From: Isoetes taiwanensis
Lineage: Eukaryota; Streptophyta; Lycopodiopsida; Isoetales; Isoetaceae
DNA: 64,000 nucleotides
Assembly (NCBI GenBank): GCA_021234155.1
Contig: JAJEKV010000249.1
Location: forward strand, 489,203-553,202
Direction: 5' to 3'
In this document: positions 1-11,380 of the stretch, in pieces
How positions within the stretch are numbered: position 1 is the first letter of the stretch
How the letters are laid out: each line of letters opens with the position of its first letter
Notes under the pieces: model-generated
Seen by the model: only the letters and a program-made list of their open reading frames with translations
The model's database searches: none
Told to the model about the DNA's origin: nothing
Position numbers and translations under genes: made by a program

Positions 1-580
1 TTAAATACTAAATAGTTTTTGCATCACAGCCCTTGAATAACCTTAAATACTAAATCAGTTCAGATATAATACAGGTTGGCTTATAGCTGACGGGCAGAGA
101 ACCTGTTATGGTGTATATACGGAATTGCCTACGTCTAAAAAGCAAGCTTATCTTCAGCCGTGAACCTTGAATAAGCAAGTTGAAGGGAAGACAATGTTTA
201 GATTCGACAGCTTTTGTAATATATAAGAAAATATGAAGAAATATATGAGATTGATATGAAATCGAATTATCAAAATAGGTTTGCATGTGGAGTAAGGTAA
301 AAACTCAAGCTCTTCCATTTAGTTCCTTAGAAACATAGCATGCTAGGATGTCAAAATTTTCTTTTTTCATGGTCAATTAGCAGAAGGTTAAGCTCGCCCA
401 ACATTGAACTGTTGATGCCAAGCGAAATGGCAATGATATCATTATCATAATTAAAAAAAATCTATCAAAGCCATTGACAAAGCTGTTTGCAATAAAGAGC
501 AAACAGGACAGCATCATGCACAACCACACTTCCAGAACTGCTCAGAGGAAGTCATTGGGCATCTGGCTTCAATGTGCGGG
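1..580. other. 3' flank of the HMG-box gene; no gene seen
   Basis: AT-rich sequence downstream of the minus-strand HMG gene. The only open frame here (50-286, minus) has no recognisable motif and looks like chance. It probably holds the 3' UTR of the HMG gene in its upper part. Confidence 0.5.
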
Positions 581-2736
581 CTAGGAAGAGCTTGCTGAAG
601 AACTTTGTATAGGGCTCATTGCATGTGTTTTCTTGTAGGCTTCCATTTCCATTTTATATTTTTCCATTGCCACTGCTGCCTTGTCTGACCAAACTTTCCT
701 TTCAGCATCATTCAAGACCTGTATATTTTGGGCTCAGATGTATTATTAAACTCTAAAATGAACAAAAGAATTACCTTCCATCTTGCAGAGAGTAGATTAG
801 TAATCTCTGAGAAGGATGCTTTTGGCATTTCGTTACGGACAATACTTCTGCACTCTTGGCTATTATGGAAGGAGGACAACGATCAGAATAGACTAAGTAT
901 TATCAAAGGCAGAAAGTGAGTCAGAATAGACTAAGGAAATAACATTTACCTGAACATCATGTAGGATGAAAGTGGCTTTTTGGGCTTGTTAGGATCATGG
1001 GATTGAAGTTTCTCTTTCTTTTTCTGTAGTCCTTGTTCCTTGATCACCTACAAATCTCAATAATCAGATCCACTCATCTCATACAGGTAGGCTAATGGAG
1101 TAGGGTTCACATGTACCTTCTTCACCTCGTCCGCTTTCTCTTTCTGTTTTAGAAGCTGCATTCCACAGAGACGTTCAAGTTCTTTTTTCTCTTTGAGCTC
1201 TTGTTCAACAAGGATAGCCTCCTGCATCCCATTACAGCCAGAATTATTGATAAACTTGTATACATCACATGAATAATGGTGGTAATACTACCTCAGCTTT
1301 TTTCTTCTTGTAAACTTCCATTTCCTCTGCATGCCTAGCCTTATCCTCCGCAGCAATCTAAAAATTACAGGTTATGTGATTTAGGAAAGGAAAGGCAAAA
1401 GACTTAGCTATAAGCAAACCTGCTCATATGGAGCCCGCATTTCGCCAGTCATGTTCTTCCATTCCTCGCCTAGCATTTTAGATAGCTGCAACCAACTTAA
1501 CGTATTAATCTTTCTGTAAACAAGTGCTGGTATGCAAAACACAACACTTACATCAACAGCATTATATTTTTCACCATCTAGTGCAGCTCTACGTTCATGC
1601 AAAAATGCAAAGAATGCTGTAGTTGCCTGCTTGGGTTTATCTGGGTCCTTGTCCTTTTTGCTATCAACCAAACATATCAATACAGAATAATAACAACTGA
1701 GGGCATCATGTTTCGTGTGCATACCTCTTGGTTTTTCCAGAATTATTTTCTGTTTCCTGCAATAGATTGCATCAAGTTAGACTCTAAAAATCCAACATCT
1801 AATCCTTATAAATGTTAAACACCTTCAGATATTCCATATACTGATCCATGAGCTCCATGGCAGTTCTCTGAGTCTTTTCCTCGCGCAAAAGCTTAAGACC
1901 CTTTGTTACTCTTTTTTCTTCTCCAACAAGCTGTATTTTATGTCAAATCAGGAGAGGTCGTTTCCGCACATGTGCAAAAGAACATAATGTTACCTTAAGA
2001 TACTCTTCCTTCTCTTGTCGATAATGTTCTTCGTAAGGTTTCTTTTCAGCATCCGTCACAGCCTTCCACTTTTCAGAAAGAAGCGCACTCATTTCCGTGA
2101 AGGATGCTTCAGGATGCTGCGCCTTCACCTGAAGCAGATAAATAGGTCAACAAAAGCTGCAAAAACAACCAGCTAGAAGTGTTCTAGACCTCTTCTCTGT
2201 GATCTTTACACCACAATATGAAAGCAGACAATGGCTTCTTGGGCTTGTTCGGATCCTTTTTTTTCTTGGCCTTCTCATCGGATAAGTTATCATTTTCCGA
2301 CGCCTTCATAGGGAGGCTCTGCATTATTTATGGAGGAAAGAGCGCTGTAAGAAAAGGAAGCCATTTGAAAAATGTAATGGACACATACCAAAGTAGGCTT
2401 GAACTCTTTGATCTTTTTCAGATGTTGAAATTGCTTCTGAAGCTTGCTCTGTTCCAACTCCCGCATAGCCAACTCCTCGTCTTTCTGTTTAAGTATTTCT
2501 TCCTTTTCCTGAAGCATCCGTTCAGCTAAATCCTTTTGTAGGCATACCTCCTTAAGCTTCAAAGTCATGGCTTCCAACTCTGCTTCTAATGATGCACTGT
2601 TTTTATCAGCCAGAGCCTTCTTCTTCCGTTTGATCGGAGATTTGACTGAAGGATTTTCTTCTGCAATATTTTCCTTCTCACTAATCAATACCATCGGGGC
2701 AGCCATGGCCGGATTCTTGGGCTTCCTGGGCGCCAT
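581..2736 (-). CDS. 3xHMG-box chromatin protein (12 exons)
   Basis: Architectural DNA-binding protein of chromatin. The family (Arabidopsis 3xHMG-box1/2) is known to bind DNA without strong sequence preference and to associate with mitotic chromosomes. I assembled 12 exons with GT-AG borders in consistent phase: 2389-2736, 2190-2318, 1994-2128, 1823-1930, 1725-1756, 1552-1660, 1420-1485, 1292-1357, 1117-1221, 950-1047, 775-847 and 581-718. They give 468 residues, close to the 446-456 of the Arabidopsis proteins. HMG boxes start at the DPNKPKKP/DPDKPK motifs near residues 138, 256 and 384, each about 70 residues with the W-K and PY positions (EKWKAV..KKPYEEHY; EEWKNM..RAPYEQ; ARWKV..). A lysine-rich N-terminal region with a likely coiled coil (residues ~50-110) and charged linkers separate them. 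The start is the first ATG after a short leader. No stop or frameshift is visible, so the gene appears intact. The exon borders were found by eye. Confidence 0.93.
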
Positions 2737-2830
2737 GGTAACGTATATAGCTGCTGTGATTTGAAATTTGGGAGTATAAGGGTTTTAGAGGTTTTTCCCG
2801 CTCGTTGCACGTGCCAATTTAATAAAGCTT
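2737..2830 (-). promoter_or_regulatory. Putative promoter/5' UTR of the HMG gene with E2F-like and G-box motifs
   Basis: Just upstream of the HMG start the plus strand shows TTTCCCGC (2794-2801), a match to the E2F consensus TTTSSCGC, and CACGTG (2808-2813), a G-box core. An E2F-like site would fit a chromatin gene expressed in dividing cells, but short motifs occur by chance and no transcription start can be placed. Confidence 0.35.
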
Positions 2831-3690
2831 TGGGGAAAAAATTTGAAATATTAGGAATCTTAAACTATCCCTAGCCTAATAATTTTTCTCATGCCTTGTT
2901 ACCTCGTAGGTCCGACTATAATTGAAATTCACATTTAGATTTCTAGATTTGCACACTAAGCTAAACACTTGAAGGCAATCTTCATCTTCTTTATTAAAAT
3001 GAGTGCGTTTTGGGTTCCATGTGGAAACGCCGCAAGTTACGCTATATAGGGTATGGTCGCCATGTTCCGCGCACTTAAGGGGCAAATTGTCCTCATACAC
3101 CCGGATTTCACCCGTCTTTCGATCCGTCAATTTATTCGGATACCTAATATTGTCCTTAACATCTTCCCCGAAGACAATTTTCCAAAATTCAATCTCTATT
3201 GAAAGTTATGGTCGCATCAAGGAAGGGGGGTCAAACGGCCACCGTCGCCAGGCTCCTAACCAGACTTCGTGGTACCCGAGGCCCTCTTTAGTGGGGCTTA
3301 TTGCATGCTAACGCGCGTCAGTTGCCTCCTACCGCGCACCAGTTGCCACCTATCGCGCACGTGCGTGGATCTTCACGCCACAACGTCTCCCACTTTAGGG
3401 CCACATCCCATTAATATCGGCGGACCTAGGTGCCGTATACGAGGCCTAGGTCGCCAGCTACCGATACGTATGATACCGGCTATCGAGGTACCGCCAACGG
3501 TAATGGTTGCCTTTTTGGCCCTCTTCGTGCAAAAATCGAGGCGAATTTCTGCACTCCAACTCCAATTCTTGAGCCAAATTGGCCCGAACATTCTCTGCCA
3601 TGTCCGGATGAAAATTAATTCGGTCGTGCCAGATTTTTCGAAATCCTGACCCATCATTGCAGTTGAGCCTTTAAATGGAGAGATCAAGCA
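2831..3690. other. Intergenic; no supported gene
   Basis: Several overlapping open frames lie here on both strands (for example 2876-3130 minus and 3373-3687 minus), but none shows a known motif and they overlap one another. Around 3053-3068 the sequence AGGGTATGGTCGCC recurs in inverted orientation near 7705-7722, on the far side of the pogo remnant. Confidence 0.4.
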
Positions 3691-3823
3691 GGCGGTAGTC
3701 CATTCCGCTCAAGCATCCGGGTTTCTCAAGCGTCGGAGGTAAGTTCTGAGCGTCTGATATGTTTTTGTTTCGAATCATGCATTGATCTTGTGTTTTTTCG
3801 CTGTGTTACAGGGTTTAGGCGCC

Positions 3824-4132
3824 ATGAATCATGCCAGAAGAACCAGTTATCCCGGGTCCAGCGGGAGGTGGGACGTGGTGAGGGGTGGCGGGTATGATCC
3901 GTCGAAGAGGGCTCGCCCTGCTCCGAGTGCTCCTTCCTCCCCTGTTAGCTCCTCCTCGACCTCAACGACTCCTAATTCGTTCAAAATTAGGAACTGTTTG
4001 GTGACCCCGGCAGAGATCACAACGGCCGTGGGTTCTTCTGTCAGCGTCGAGGTCTCGTCCGAAATCGTCTCTCAAGTTGAGCGGGCTCGTTCAGAGAACG
4101 ATCTGATCCACTGCCAGATCGTAATCACATAA
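3824..4132 (+). CDS. Small hypothetical ORF behind a leader intron
   Basis: Open frame of 102 codons that I do not recognise. It begins MNHARRTSYPG, has a Ser/Thr/Pro-rich middle (SSPVSSSSTSTTP) and ends in a more ordinary segment (VTPAEITTAV..SEIVSQVERARSEND). Upstream is a plausible leader intron: donor gaggtaagt at 3739 and acceptor gtgttacag ending at 3811, 12 bases before the ATG. A CTTTAAATGG box near 3670 could be a weak TATA. It may be the first exon of a transposon-derived gene or a chance frame. The following 440 bases (4133-4579) show nothing coding. Confidence 0.25.
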   Translation: MNHARRTSYPGSSGRWDVVRGGGYDPSKRARPAPSAPSSPVSSSSTSTTPNSFKIRNCLVTPAEITTAVGSSVSVEVSSEIVSQVERARSENDLIHCQIVIT

Positions 4133-4579
4133 AGGCGACCATGTGCTCTTCGAGCCCCCGTAGGTTAATGACCCTCGCCCCCTTTGTACGTAAAGGCCAC
4201 TCGGGACGATCCTCCCCTCCTCTTCCTTCTTGGTTTAGCTTGTGAAACAGCCATTCGGGCTTATTTTGTGCAGCCTGAGGGCTCAATTTTGTCTGATCAT
4301 TATTTTTGTTTAATGGAATGATCTTCTTAGGCCTATTATCACATCCTTTATTCTTTGGTGTTCATTCTTCGTTCATTGCTTATGTTCATTTCTTGCCATT
4401 TATTTATTTATGATAATGATCGTGGTTTCGGGTCCATGCCCCATACCGCTAATGGATTGGGAAATTAGTTGCAAAATGCGAGAATGTGCCTTGGTCGGGT
4501 TCACTATTTTAATCATAAATCTTGTACAACAAGTTCACTATTTTGTTCATATATTATGTACAATAAGTAGTCGAGATAC
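4133..4579. other. Non-coding gap; nothing recognised
   Basis: AT-rich sequence between the small plus-strand ORF and the end of the pogo transposase remnant. No open frame, repeat or motif stands out. Confidence 0.4.
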
Positions 4580-4973
4580 TTAATTGTCTTGGGTTTCATC
4601 CGAGTCTTCAGATACCTGTGCACATTGTCTGTTAATAGCAATGCCAAATAAAAGGTGAACTGAAAATTAAGATTGCAAGGTGACCAAACATACCTGACTA
4701 TCAGCGGGTGTAGCTATGAATGAGGTCCCCTCCCCAAACCTTGGAGTTGGCTGGGTTACTCGAGCCATGTCAGCCCTCCATATCCTTGCAAACCCAACAT
4801 CCATCTCCTTTGCACGGCTTACAATTCCAGGGTCCACCCCAATTTCCACCATCTCCCTGATAATCCTTGCCTTGTCTATTGCAGCAACCTGGTCATGTTC
4901 GGGTCCTGAATTGGCGGCAGCGTAGTTCACCCATCCCTGTGTGTCCAGTCTCATTGAGTTGCCGTGAACAATA

Positions 4974-5580
4974 TCAGCATGTTGTTGTGGAGCTGGCAAG
5001 TTCCACCTCTTCAATGGTGGATTGAGTGTGCTGATTTGCAGGCCTAACTAGAGGTATGCAACCCTCTATACTTACATTATGCTCATGACCAGCATCACCC
5101 GAGCAGATATGTGTGTCATCTAAACTGCACATGACTTGCTCTTCATCAGCATCATCCAATGGTTGTGAGTTCAGGTCTACACAGGGACTAGCAGGAACAG
5201 CAGGTTCAAGAGCTTGGTCAAATCCTGGGGACGTATGATTTACAGCAATAGGTGCCCCAAGTGGACTTAACCTTTGTCTCACCCTAAGTCTGTTCCTCAC
5301 CTGTAATCTTCTTGTCTTAACCTCCTCGCTCGACACCCTTTGAAAACCAAATGTGGATGCCACTCTAGACATCCCCCTTGGGTACATAAACTCCCTAAGC
5401 CTTGCAGCACTTGCAGCCTCCCTTGCATCAGCCAACTTCCTCTTCTCTCTCTCCTCCCTGTTAGCCTGTGCCCTCTTGGCAGCCTCCTCCCTTTCAGCCT
5501 TCCTCCTTGCAGTCTCAACCTTCCTTGCTGCCAGCTACTCCATTTTCAATTTTCGACCTCGCCCTTCTAGCCCTGCTCTC
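4974..5580 (-). pseudogene. Coiled-coil C-terminal tail of the pogo transposase
   Basis: Continues the transposase in another frame. An Ala/Arg/Glu/Lys-rich coiled coil (KAEREEAAKRAQANREERE, then REAASAARLREFMYPRG) is followed by a low-complexity acidic segment. The frame stops at 4974, while an overlapping frame (5014-4667) continues with LPAPQQHADIVHGNSMRLD and a likely intron. The simplest reading is a single tail broken by a frameshift near 5000. Confidence 0.6.
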
Positions 5581-5604
5581 GCTCTCAATGCCTCACAGAA
5601 ACCA

Positions 5605-6636
5605 TCACTTGATATGTGAACTCTCCCTCCTAGATGGGGCAAAGCCTCTCTTCCTTGCCCTTATGGTCTGTGATGGCATGCCACATGTTTGAGACCCTCC
5701 AACATCATTGACATGCACCTGACTCACTACAGCAGCACCTTCCATGGGTAATTCATGGGTATGTTCCACATGCTCAGATTGTGGCACTTGCTCACCAGCT
5801 GGATTGTGTGGCGTTTCGTCATTTTGCACATCAATTGGGAGCTGTCCAGGTAAGGCCTCCCATAGCTGGTGCACTTCTGCCATGTCAAAGGCCTCCACTT
5901 GTGCCATATCACGGATGATAATCTTCTCGGCCGCTCCCGGGCCTCTTTGTAATGTCTTCAACATGCACCCTCCCAAACCTGGTACATTCTTGGCCTGGCT
6001 TAACCTTCTCCTGGTCAAAGGGCTAGATATACCAGTGGCTCTAAAACCTGCCTTAATGTTTTGGGGTGTGAGGCCACATGCAATTGATTGTGAAATCAAT
6101 TCTGCTATCTCCTCCTTCTTTGGTTCAGCCCTCCCCATATAGGTAGCTCTATGCCTCTTGAATGCTGCCTTAAAAGGGGCAAAGCATGCCACATCTAGAG
6201 GTTGAAGTCTATGAGATGTGTGTGGAGGCAATAAGGCAAAGTGGATGCCCTTCTCTTTTGCCTCCAATATGACTTCCAGCTCTACATGACTGCCATGACC
6301 ATCCAATATGATAAGGTGAGGCTGGTCTGGGGATACACCACCTGGAACTCTTGCTGCAAAATGTGACAGCCATGACTTAAACAGTTCTGATGTCATCCAA
6401 GCCAAAGATTGGACAGCCTGAATGGCACCTTCTTCACATCTTGCAATGTGATCCTGCCTCATGCGATTACCTTTAAAAATATACATGTTGGGGATCCTGT
6501 ACCCCTCAGTATTAACACAAACCAAAATTGTAACCCATTCCCTATTGTTCATGACTACCTCACTCACCCTATTCCCCCCCTTTCTAGCTATGATTTTCAG
6601 CCCCTTCACCTTCCCCGCCTGAATTCCGGTCCTCAC
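5605..6636 (-). CDS. Transposase catalytic part (DDE_1 superfamily), first Asp lost
   Basis: An open segment of about 340 codons without a proper ATG start: it begins inside a broken frame at a GTG. It matches the DDE_1 endonuclease domain of pogo/jerky transposases. The second catalytic Asp sits in LIILDGHGSHVE and the third in HRLQPLDVACFAPFK. The expected first Asp (DETG) is replaced in the reading frame by LVRTG, apparently through a small deletion/insertion at the segment's start. The family tail SPLTRRRLSQAKNV follows. It may be a decayed copy or a domesticated fragment, but the missing residue argues against activity. Confidence 0.85.
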   Translation of the reverse strand: MRTGIQAGKVKGLKIIARKGGNRVSEVVMNNREWVTILVCVNTEGYRIPNMYIFKGNRMRQDHIARCEEGAIQAVQSLAWMTSELFKSWLSHFAARVPGGVSPDQPHLIILDGHGSHVELEVILEAKEKGIHFALLPPHTSHRLQPLDVACFAPFKAAFKRHRATYMGRAEPKKEEIAELISQSIACGLTPQNIKAGFRATGISSPLTRRRLSQAKNVPGLGGCMLKTLQRGPGAAEKIIIRDMAQVEAFDMAEVHQLWEALPGQLPIDVQNDETPHNPAGEQVPQSEHVEHTHELPMEGAAVVSQVHVNDVGGSQTCGMPSQTIRARKRGFAPSRRESSHIK

Positions 6637-6825
6637 AAGATTCCATATCCTTGAGCCGGGAAGGCAAATTCAAAGATAAATCTGCTTAAGCCCTGCGTAG
6701 AAGTTGTCGAGGTTCTCCGTGTCATGGCGCGGGCCCCGGCCACATCTAGGGTTTCGGACTCCTTAGAGCAACTTCGGGTGTCTTTGCTTAAAGAGCTTCC
6801 ACCACTTAGTGCACGGTACTCGGAT

Positions 6826-7281
6826 TCACCACATGACCCCCAGCTTTAGCCATCTCTCCTTGACAGCAGATAGTGTAACCCCCATCCCTTGCTCTGCCCT
6901 GCTAAGGGCCCAATTGACGAGCTCCTCCTCTTGGAGAGTTGTCAATATTTGTGGATGATTTGTTTGCTCGTGGCTTGTTCGACCATATAGCCAATCCCTG
7001 ATTGTGGACTCTGGTATACCAGACCTCCTAGATGCCTCTCTAATCGAAATGCCAAATTCGCTTACCTCTTCGAGGATGTCGAGCATTTGCTCTTCTGTCC
7101 ATTGACCTCTCCTACTCGGCCTCCTTGGCATTGGACTGGTAACAGCACTGACCTGTGGTGCCCTTCTCTTTGTCCTGGGCGCGCAGACCCTCTTGGATGA
7201 TGCCGGTCTCCTGGTACCCCTTTCAGCATCGGATTCTCTTCGTGCCCTTGTCGAAACCATGGCTACCTTCATGCTCTTCAC
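6826..7281 (-). CDS. Transposase N-terminal DNA-binding part (HTH_psq plus CENP-B-type HTH)
   Basis: A 151-codon open segment of the pogo remnant. After a basic N-terminus (residues 1-60, rich in Arg/Lys/Pro) comes a psq-type helix-turn-helix: LDILEEVSEFGISIREASRR followed by SGIPESTIRDWLYGR. Then comes a second segment, LQEEELVNWALSRAEQGMG, like the CENP-B-type DNA-binding domain. In this family the pair binds the transposon's terminal repeats. The segment ends at a stop after KLGVMW, in the middle of the second domain, so it is one piece of a broken gene. Confidence 0.8.
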   Translation of the reverse strand: MKSMKVAMVSTRARRESDAERGTRRPASSKRVCAPRTKRRAPQVSAVTSPMPRRPSRRGQWTEEQMLDILEEVSEFGISIREASRRSGIPESTIRDWLYGRTSHEQTNHPQILTTLQEEELVNWALSRAEQGMGVTLSAVKERWLKLGVMW

Positions 7282-9685
7282 AACCTCTTCTCGATACCAT
7301 ATGAACTATGGAAGGAGGGCAAGATTTTATGGCCATGGAAGCCATAGCGGGTGTCGGAGAATTGAAATTCGAAGAATGCAATCGAGTGCAAGCTTTGGGC
7401 GCCAAATCATTTTAAACCCGCATTGAATTTTTCAAATCGGCATGCTCGGGGTTTTTTCTTCAACACGGACATGGCCATCCGATTACGCAGTATGGTGTCG
7501 GGGCGCGGTGCACGGGACATTCGGCTCACGACGAGGCCGCTGCAGAGCACGGTTAATGGACCCGGGTGTCTCGGTTGGCGGAACCCCGGATAATGACACT
7601 GGCCACAAAACGGCGGTACATAGACGATATATACCCAAAGATGCATGACGACAACCCGCGAAGGGACGGGGGGGGTTTCCGTCGCTCCGAGGTGGGGTCA
7701 CGGCAGAAGGCGACCATACCCTATGGCGTTCCCTTTTTGTTTGCGGTTTCTCTTGGGGGATGCATTGCAATTCAAATACTCGCAGGTATGGAGTTCGCGG
7801 CTCATTTGAACGGAAGCAAGCTTCATATTCTCATGCCTTGGAGGAGTGCAGCTTATATTCCATGTTCCTTCAAACCCTGCAACCATAGCCTTTGTGCAAG
7901 GATCTTTTCTCATGCTTTTTTTCTTTTTTTAATTCGGTTTGTAGGATATGGAGACGACAACAACCTCCTTCATTTTCCCTTGCTAGACAAATCTGTCCCT
8001 AAACATTTCCAGAACGAAATCGGTTCACTCATACTATTCTTTGCACCGATGGTACTCCGAGGTAATACTTCTTGGCGATTTAGATTTTGTCGATCTTTCT
8101 AGGACATTCTATCATGGTTTAGGTTTAGTTTGCAGGGAGATAGATTTTAAAGATGATAGTGGCCTTAAGCAGGTCTTGGAAGCTTAATGCACAAAGCTTA
8201 TTATACATGCTTTCACTATGGCGTTACTTTTCTTGAGGCCATTTAGTATCTTTCTTCTTATACAACACTATTAGAAGTATTTTTATGGCCTCTGTTTTGG
8301 CAATATCATATTCTACAAATATCTGGAAGTGCTCCTTCAGTTCCTTAGTTGCACAGGCATAGGATAAATTAAAGATGGTAATTCTACATTAATAGACTTA
8401 GTGTAGCGTGTTCTCTTTCTATGCCAAAACTCTTTTTGTAGATGAATAGTTGTTTCTGCATAATCTGTATTTTCCTGGAACTATAGGATCTGAATGTGGC
8501 AAACTGAGTTCACAGCTGTTGGCAATGGTTCAAAGAGGCACAATTGGATATCTTTTAAGGTTCAAAAAGTTTGGATAACACAGTGTTTGTTTAATTGTTA
8601 GAAATGTAGACATAGTTGGAAAGAGTATATCTTTGCTACTACCCATACATGAGTGTACTTTTGCGCATCTACTGATGCATTCATCCAACTTCATCTGTTT
8701 AAAAGTTTGCCTTAAGTAGTAGTATGCCATTTTCTCTTTGTTCATTTTGCAGAAAAGAGTTCATGCTTCACAAGCACTTTATTTCTACTAAAGTATTTCT
8801 GGTATTTTAATTCCATGCTAAACAACTACATTATGTTGCAGCTTTGGTTATCATGTCATTTAATAAAACAGGTTTGGTCTCTTTTCATTAGAACGTTTTA
8901 AGAATCTGGATAACAAGGATGCCCACCATGGTCATAATGTAGCAATTAAGTTTGAAGTGTCCATGAGGCCAACTTGACCACTTCATTTATCATTCTGTGT
9001 CGGCATTGTTCTATATCTTTTGTCTAGATGGATGTCCCAAAATATTCTTTTTAATCTTTTCTTTTTCTTGATGCAGAGGAAAGGATGGCCTATATCAGCA
9101 TATAGTCAACAGTTCAAGTTTTGTGGCAGCTAGAACATCAGCCAAGAAGGTAAATCTTGATAGATTATGTTGACCTATTTGTGTGCAAATGGTTATGACA
9201 AGACAATAGAGGGTTTGTTTGTTGTTTATGAGGATGTTTCAAGACCCTATAGTTTTTTCGTACATGGGCTATTTCTCTTTCCAAAGTATCATTCCAAGAC
9301 CTAAGGAAGAGCCAGATCAATTAATTATCAATAGAAAGTCTTGGTAATGGTTACTTTGTCAAGCCGTGATGGTATGTTCATTAAGATTACCAAATAATCT
9401 GTAGAATGTATTCCATTCGAGAACCCAAGCCAATCACTGCTTCTTGTTCTTCTAATCACTGCAACATCCATGTACAGTCAGATTACATCTTTGGTTATAT
9501 GGTGATCGATTCGACCGCTGTGTCGAACCGGACATTCAAAATTTTGGTTCCCTCCATAGCTCATCATATTACCAAATATATATTTATGCCTTCTCATAAC
9601 CATTGGATATAAATTAAACCTATGAACCAATATATATGGCCTTAGGTTTAACTTCACTACTTTTATATACCAATGTCATGTCTTA
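7282..9685. other. Intergenic; no supported gene
   Basis: An open frame at 7566-8102 (plus) has 178 codons but no recognisable domain and biased composition. A short exon-like block at 9077-9150, between cag and gtaaat, reads GKDGLYQHIVNSSSFVAART but could not be assigned. The rest is AT-rich and non-coding. Confidence 0.4.
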
Positions 9686-9686
9686 T

Positions 9687-11040
9687 ATCAAATATTTTTT
9701 TTTTATGAACGTGGACCTTTATTACTCAAAAGAATACAGAGTACATGGGGGACTCAAAACCCAGTGGAGAAGATGTCCACTAGGGCAACACTACCCACCA
9801 ATAACACAGAAAAGCAGAGAATACATATCACCACGAGCACAACTGTTTGCTATAAGTAAGCATGAATCTGAAGATATCGCTCCCAAATGACACTCTTGAC
9901 GTCATCCATTAAGGAAGAACACTTATACGCCTTTACAATGTGACTACGAGCATCACTAAGCACTTGCGTATCTGAAAAGACCTGTCCCTTGAAGATGTGG
10001 AGATTTCGTCTCTTCTAGATGGACCAGATGATCCAAGGAGGTGCTAAGTGGAAAGCCCTCTTTGCCTATTCAAGTCACAATGGAAAAGGCTCAAAAGCCA
10101 CTGCCAAGCAAGTCAAACATGGTGACACAAGAAAAAGCAGTGCTCAATTGTCTCATTCCTCTGCATGCAAAGAGAGCAGATCACAGAGACTTCTGGACGA
10201 AATCTATGAACAATAGTGTTTACCCGCACACATCTATGAATGATCTGCCACCACAAGATAGATAGCTTAGGATGGAGCAATTTATCCCACACCCATCGCC
10301 AGACTGCTTTCCGATGAGGCTCAGGGATAACTAAAGGCCACTTTGGCGATGGAGGCAACACTTCAGGACGAAGCAGGACCGCATACATCGAGTGCACCAG
10401 ATGCTCCTCCTTAACACTGCCATGAACCACCCAGATCTGGATGGTTCCACACACGCCTTGTGGATGTGGAGGAAGAGTAGCGACTACTTTTTTCCAAATG
10501 CCACGGTCCCAACGAAGGAGGAGCAACTTCAATCTGAACTCATTCCATGTCAACAATCTTGTCTCATTATACCATGCAGATACTGCGAGCACACCCGCTG
10601 CTCGCCATCGACGCTGCATCAATGGATGGACAGAAGAGAACCAAGGGACAATCCGCCTGGCCGTCACCCAAAGGGATCCACCAGCAACTGGCTGTAGGAT
10701 CTGTGTGAGCCATCAGATGGAACTGAAACAAAGTGCGCACAGTCTCCCAAGCAGCTAGCAATCCCTTGAGTAAAGGAGAGGCATTAGGATATGGAGAAAG
10801 TGGATAGAATAATGTCCATGGGAGGAGCGGCTTAATGGATGGAGAGCCAAAGGAAATGCACATATGTAAAGACTGGTGAATAAGATGCAACCCTGGGGAA
10901 TTATCAACATTATTTAGAATCCACCATATGCACTTAGAAATCAACACCTTGCTCTAGAGAAGAAAGTGAATCATCCCCAGCCCCCCACACTTTGCCCAAC
11001 TAATTGTAACATCAGTGGTTGAGACAAAGCAACATACTTT
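9687..11040 (-). mobile_element. 5'-truncated LINE (non-LTR retrotransposon) with zf-RVT domain
   Basis: 3' part of a plant LINE. The minus strand encodes the end of the reverse-transcriptase ORF (SWAKCGGLGMIHFLL near 10990; ISKCIWWILNNVDNS) and then a reverse-transcriptase zinc-binding domain at 10300-10115: WRWVWDKLLHPKLSILWWQI followed by the CSLCMQRNETIEHCFFLC metal site. Stops and frame changes separate the pieces, so it is inactive. The minus strand ends with an AATAAA signal and an A10 run (T run on the plus strand at ~9689-9700), as expected of a LINE 3' end. The endonuclease and catalytic polymerase motifs are missing, which is typical 5' truncation. Confidence 0.85.
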
Positions 11041-11046
11041 TTATTG

Positions 11047-11240
11047 AGCGTGCTTCATATCTTCTTTTTGGGTTGTCCCTAGGGGGGCAAGCCCTTGTTT
11101 ATGTGGGTTTATGGCATATTTCAAGTATATGCCAGTATATACCTGGAACATGCCAATGACTGCTCAAAACTTACTATGGGCTGTAAACTGGCGGTGGCCA
11201 CTGTTCTTGGGCAGCCATTTGGAAACGGGATAACCGGTGC
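11047..11240 (+). repeat. Dispersed repeat, copy 1 (second copy at 30,485)
   Basis: About 190 bp resembling 30,485-30,690 in the same orientation, roughly 70% identical by eye. Both contain the self-complementary core CCCTAGGGGGGCAA followed by GTTTATGTGGGTTT, a pair of GCATAT-like boxes, and then GTAAACT and AACCGG blocks. It may be part of an LTR or of an element's 3' end, as the other copy directly follows a gag-protease element. The identity of the element is unknown. Confidence 0.6.
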
Positions 11241-11380
11241 GATGCAACAACAACAGATCCCATTCTTCCATCATCATCGTCAGATCCAAGCCCTTCTTTT
11301 CACATTCTCTCTTTTCCTCCATGGCCACATCTTCTTTCTCCTCCAAACGCTTCTTCTTAATAGCCAAGGCATCAGCCATC

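Larger units (their letters stand above)
4580..7281 (-). pseudogene. Pogo/CENP-B-like transposase, degenerate
   Basis: Remnant of a Tc1/mariner-pogo class transposase gene, which would cut and join transposon ends in the nucleus. Reading the minus strand downward there is an N-terminal helix-turn-helix pair (7281-6826), a DDE_1-type catalytic domain (6636-5605), a charged coiled-coil tail (about 5580-4974) and a short last segment. The end probably uses one intron (4616-4693, GT-AG) before a stop at 4580-4582. Frames change near 6826-6640, 5605 and 5000, and stops interrupt the join between the helix-turn-helix and catalytic parts. The first catalytic aspartate, normally in an N-x-D-E-T-G context, reads NLVRTG. 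The element cannot encode an active enzyme as it stands. Confidence 0.85.

Noticed and set aside
5340-6142. Plus-strand frames rich in Leu/Ser/Cys at 5.3-6.1 kb
   Set aside because: Antisense of the pogo transposase tail and catalytic domain.
3053-7722. Inverted AGGGTATGGTCGCC boxes on both sides of the pogo remnant as its terminal repeats
   Set aside because: Only about 16 bases match, the flanks do not, and no TA duplication is evident; they may be chance.
7566-8102. 178-codon frame between the pogo remnant and the LINE
   Set aside because: No recognisable domain, unusual composition and no splice or promoter support; left as intergenic.
10441-10758. Plus-strand frames at 10.4-10.7 kb
   Set aside because: They are shadows of the minus-strand LINE reverse-transcriptase end.
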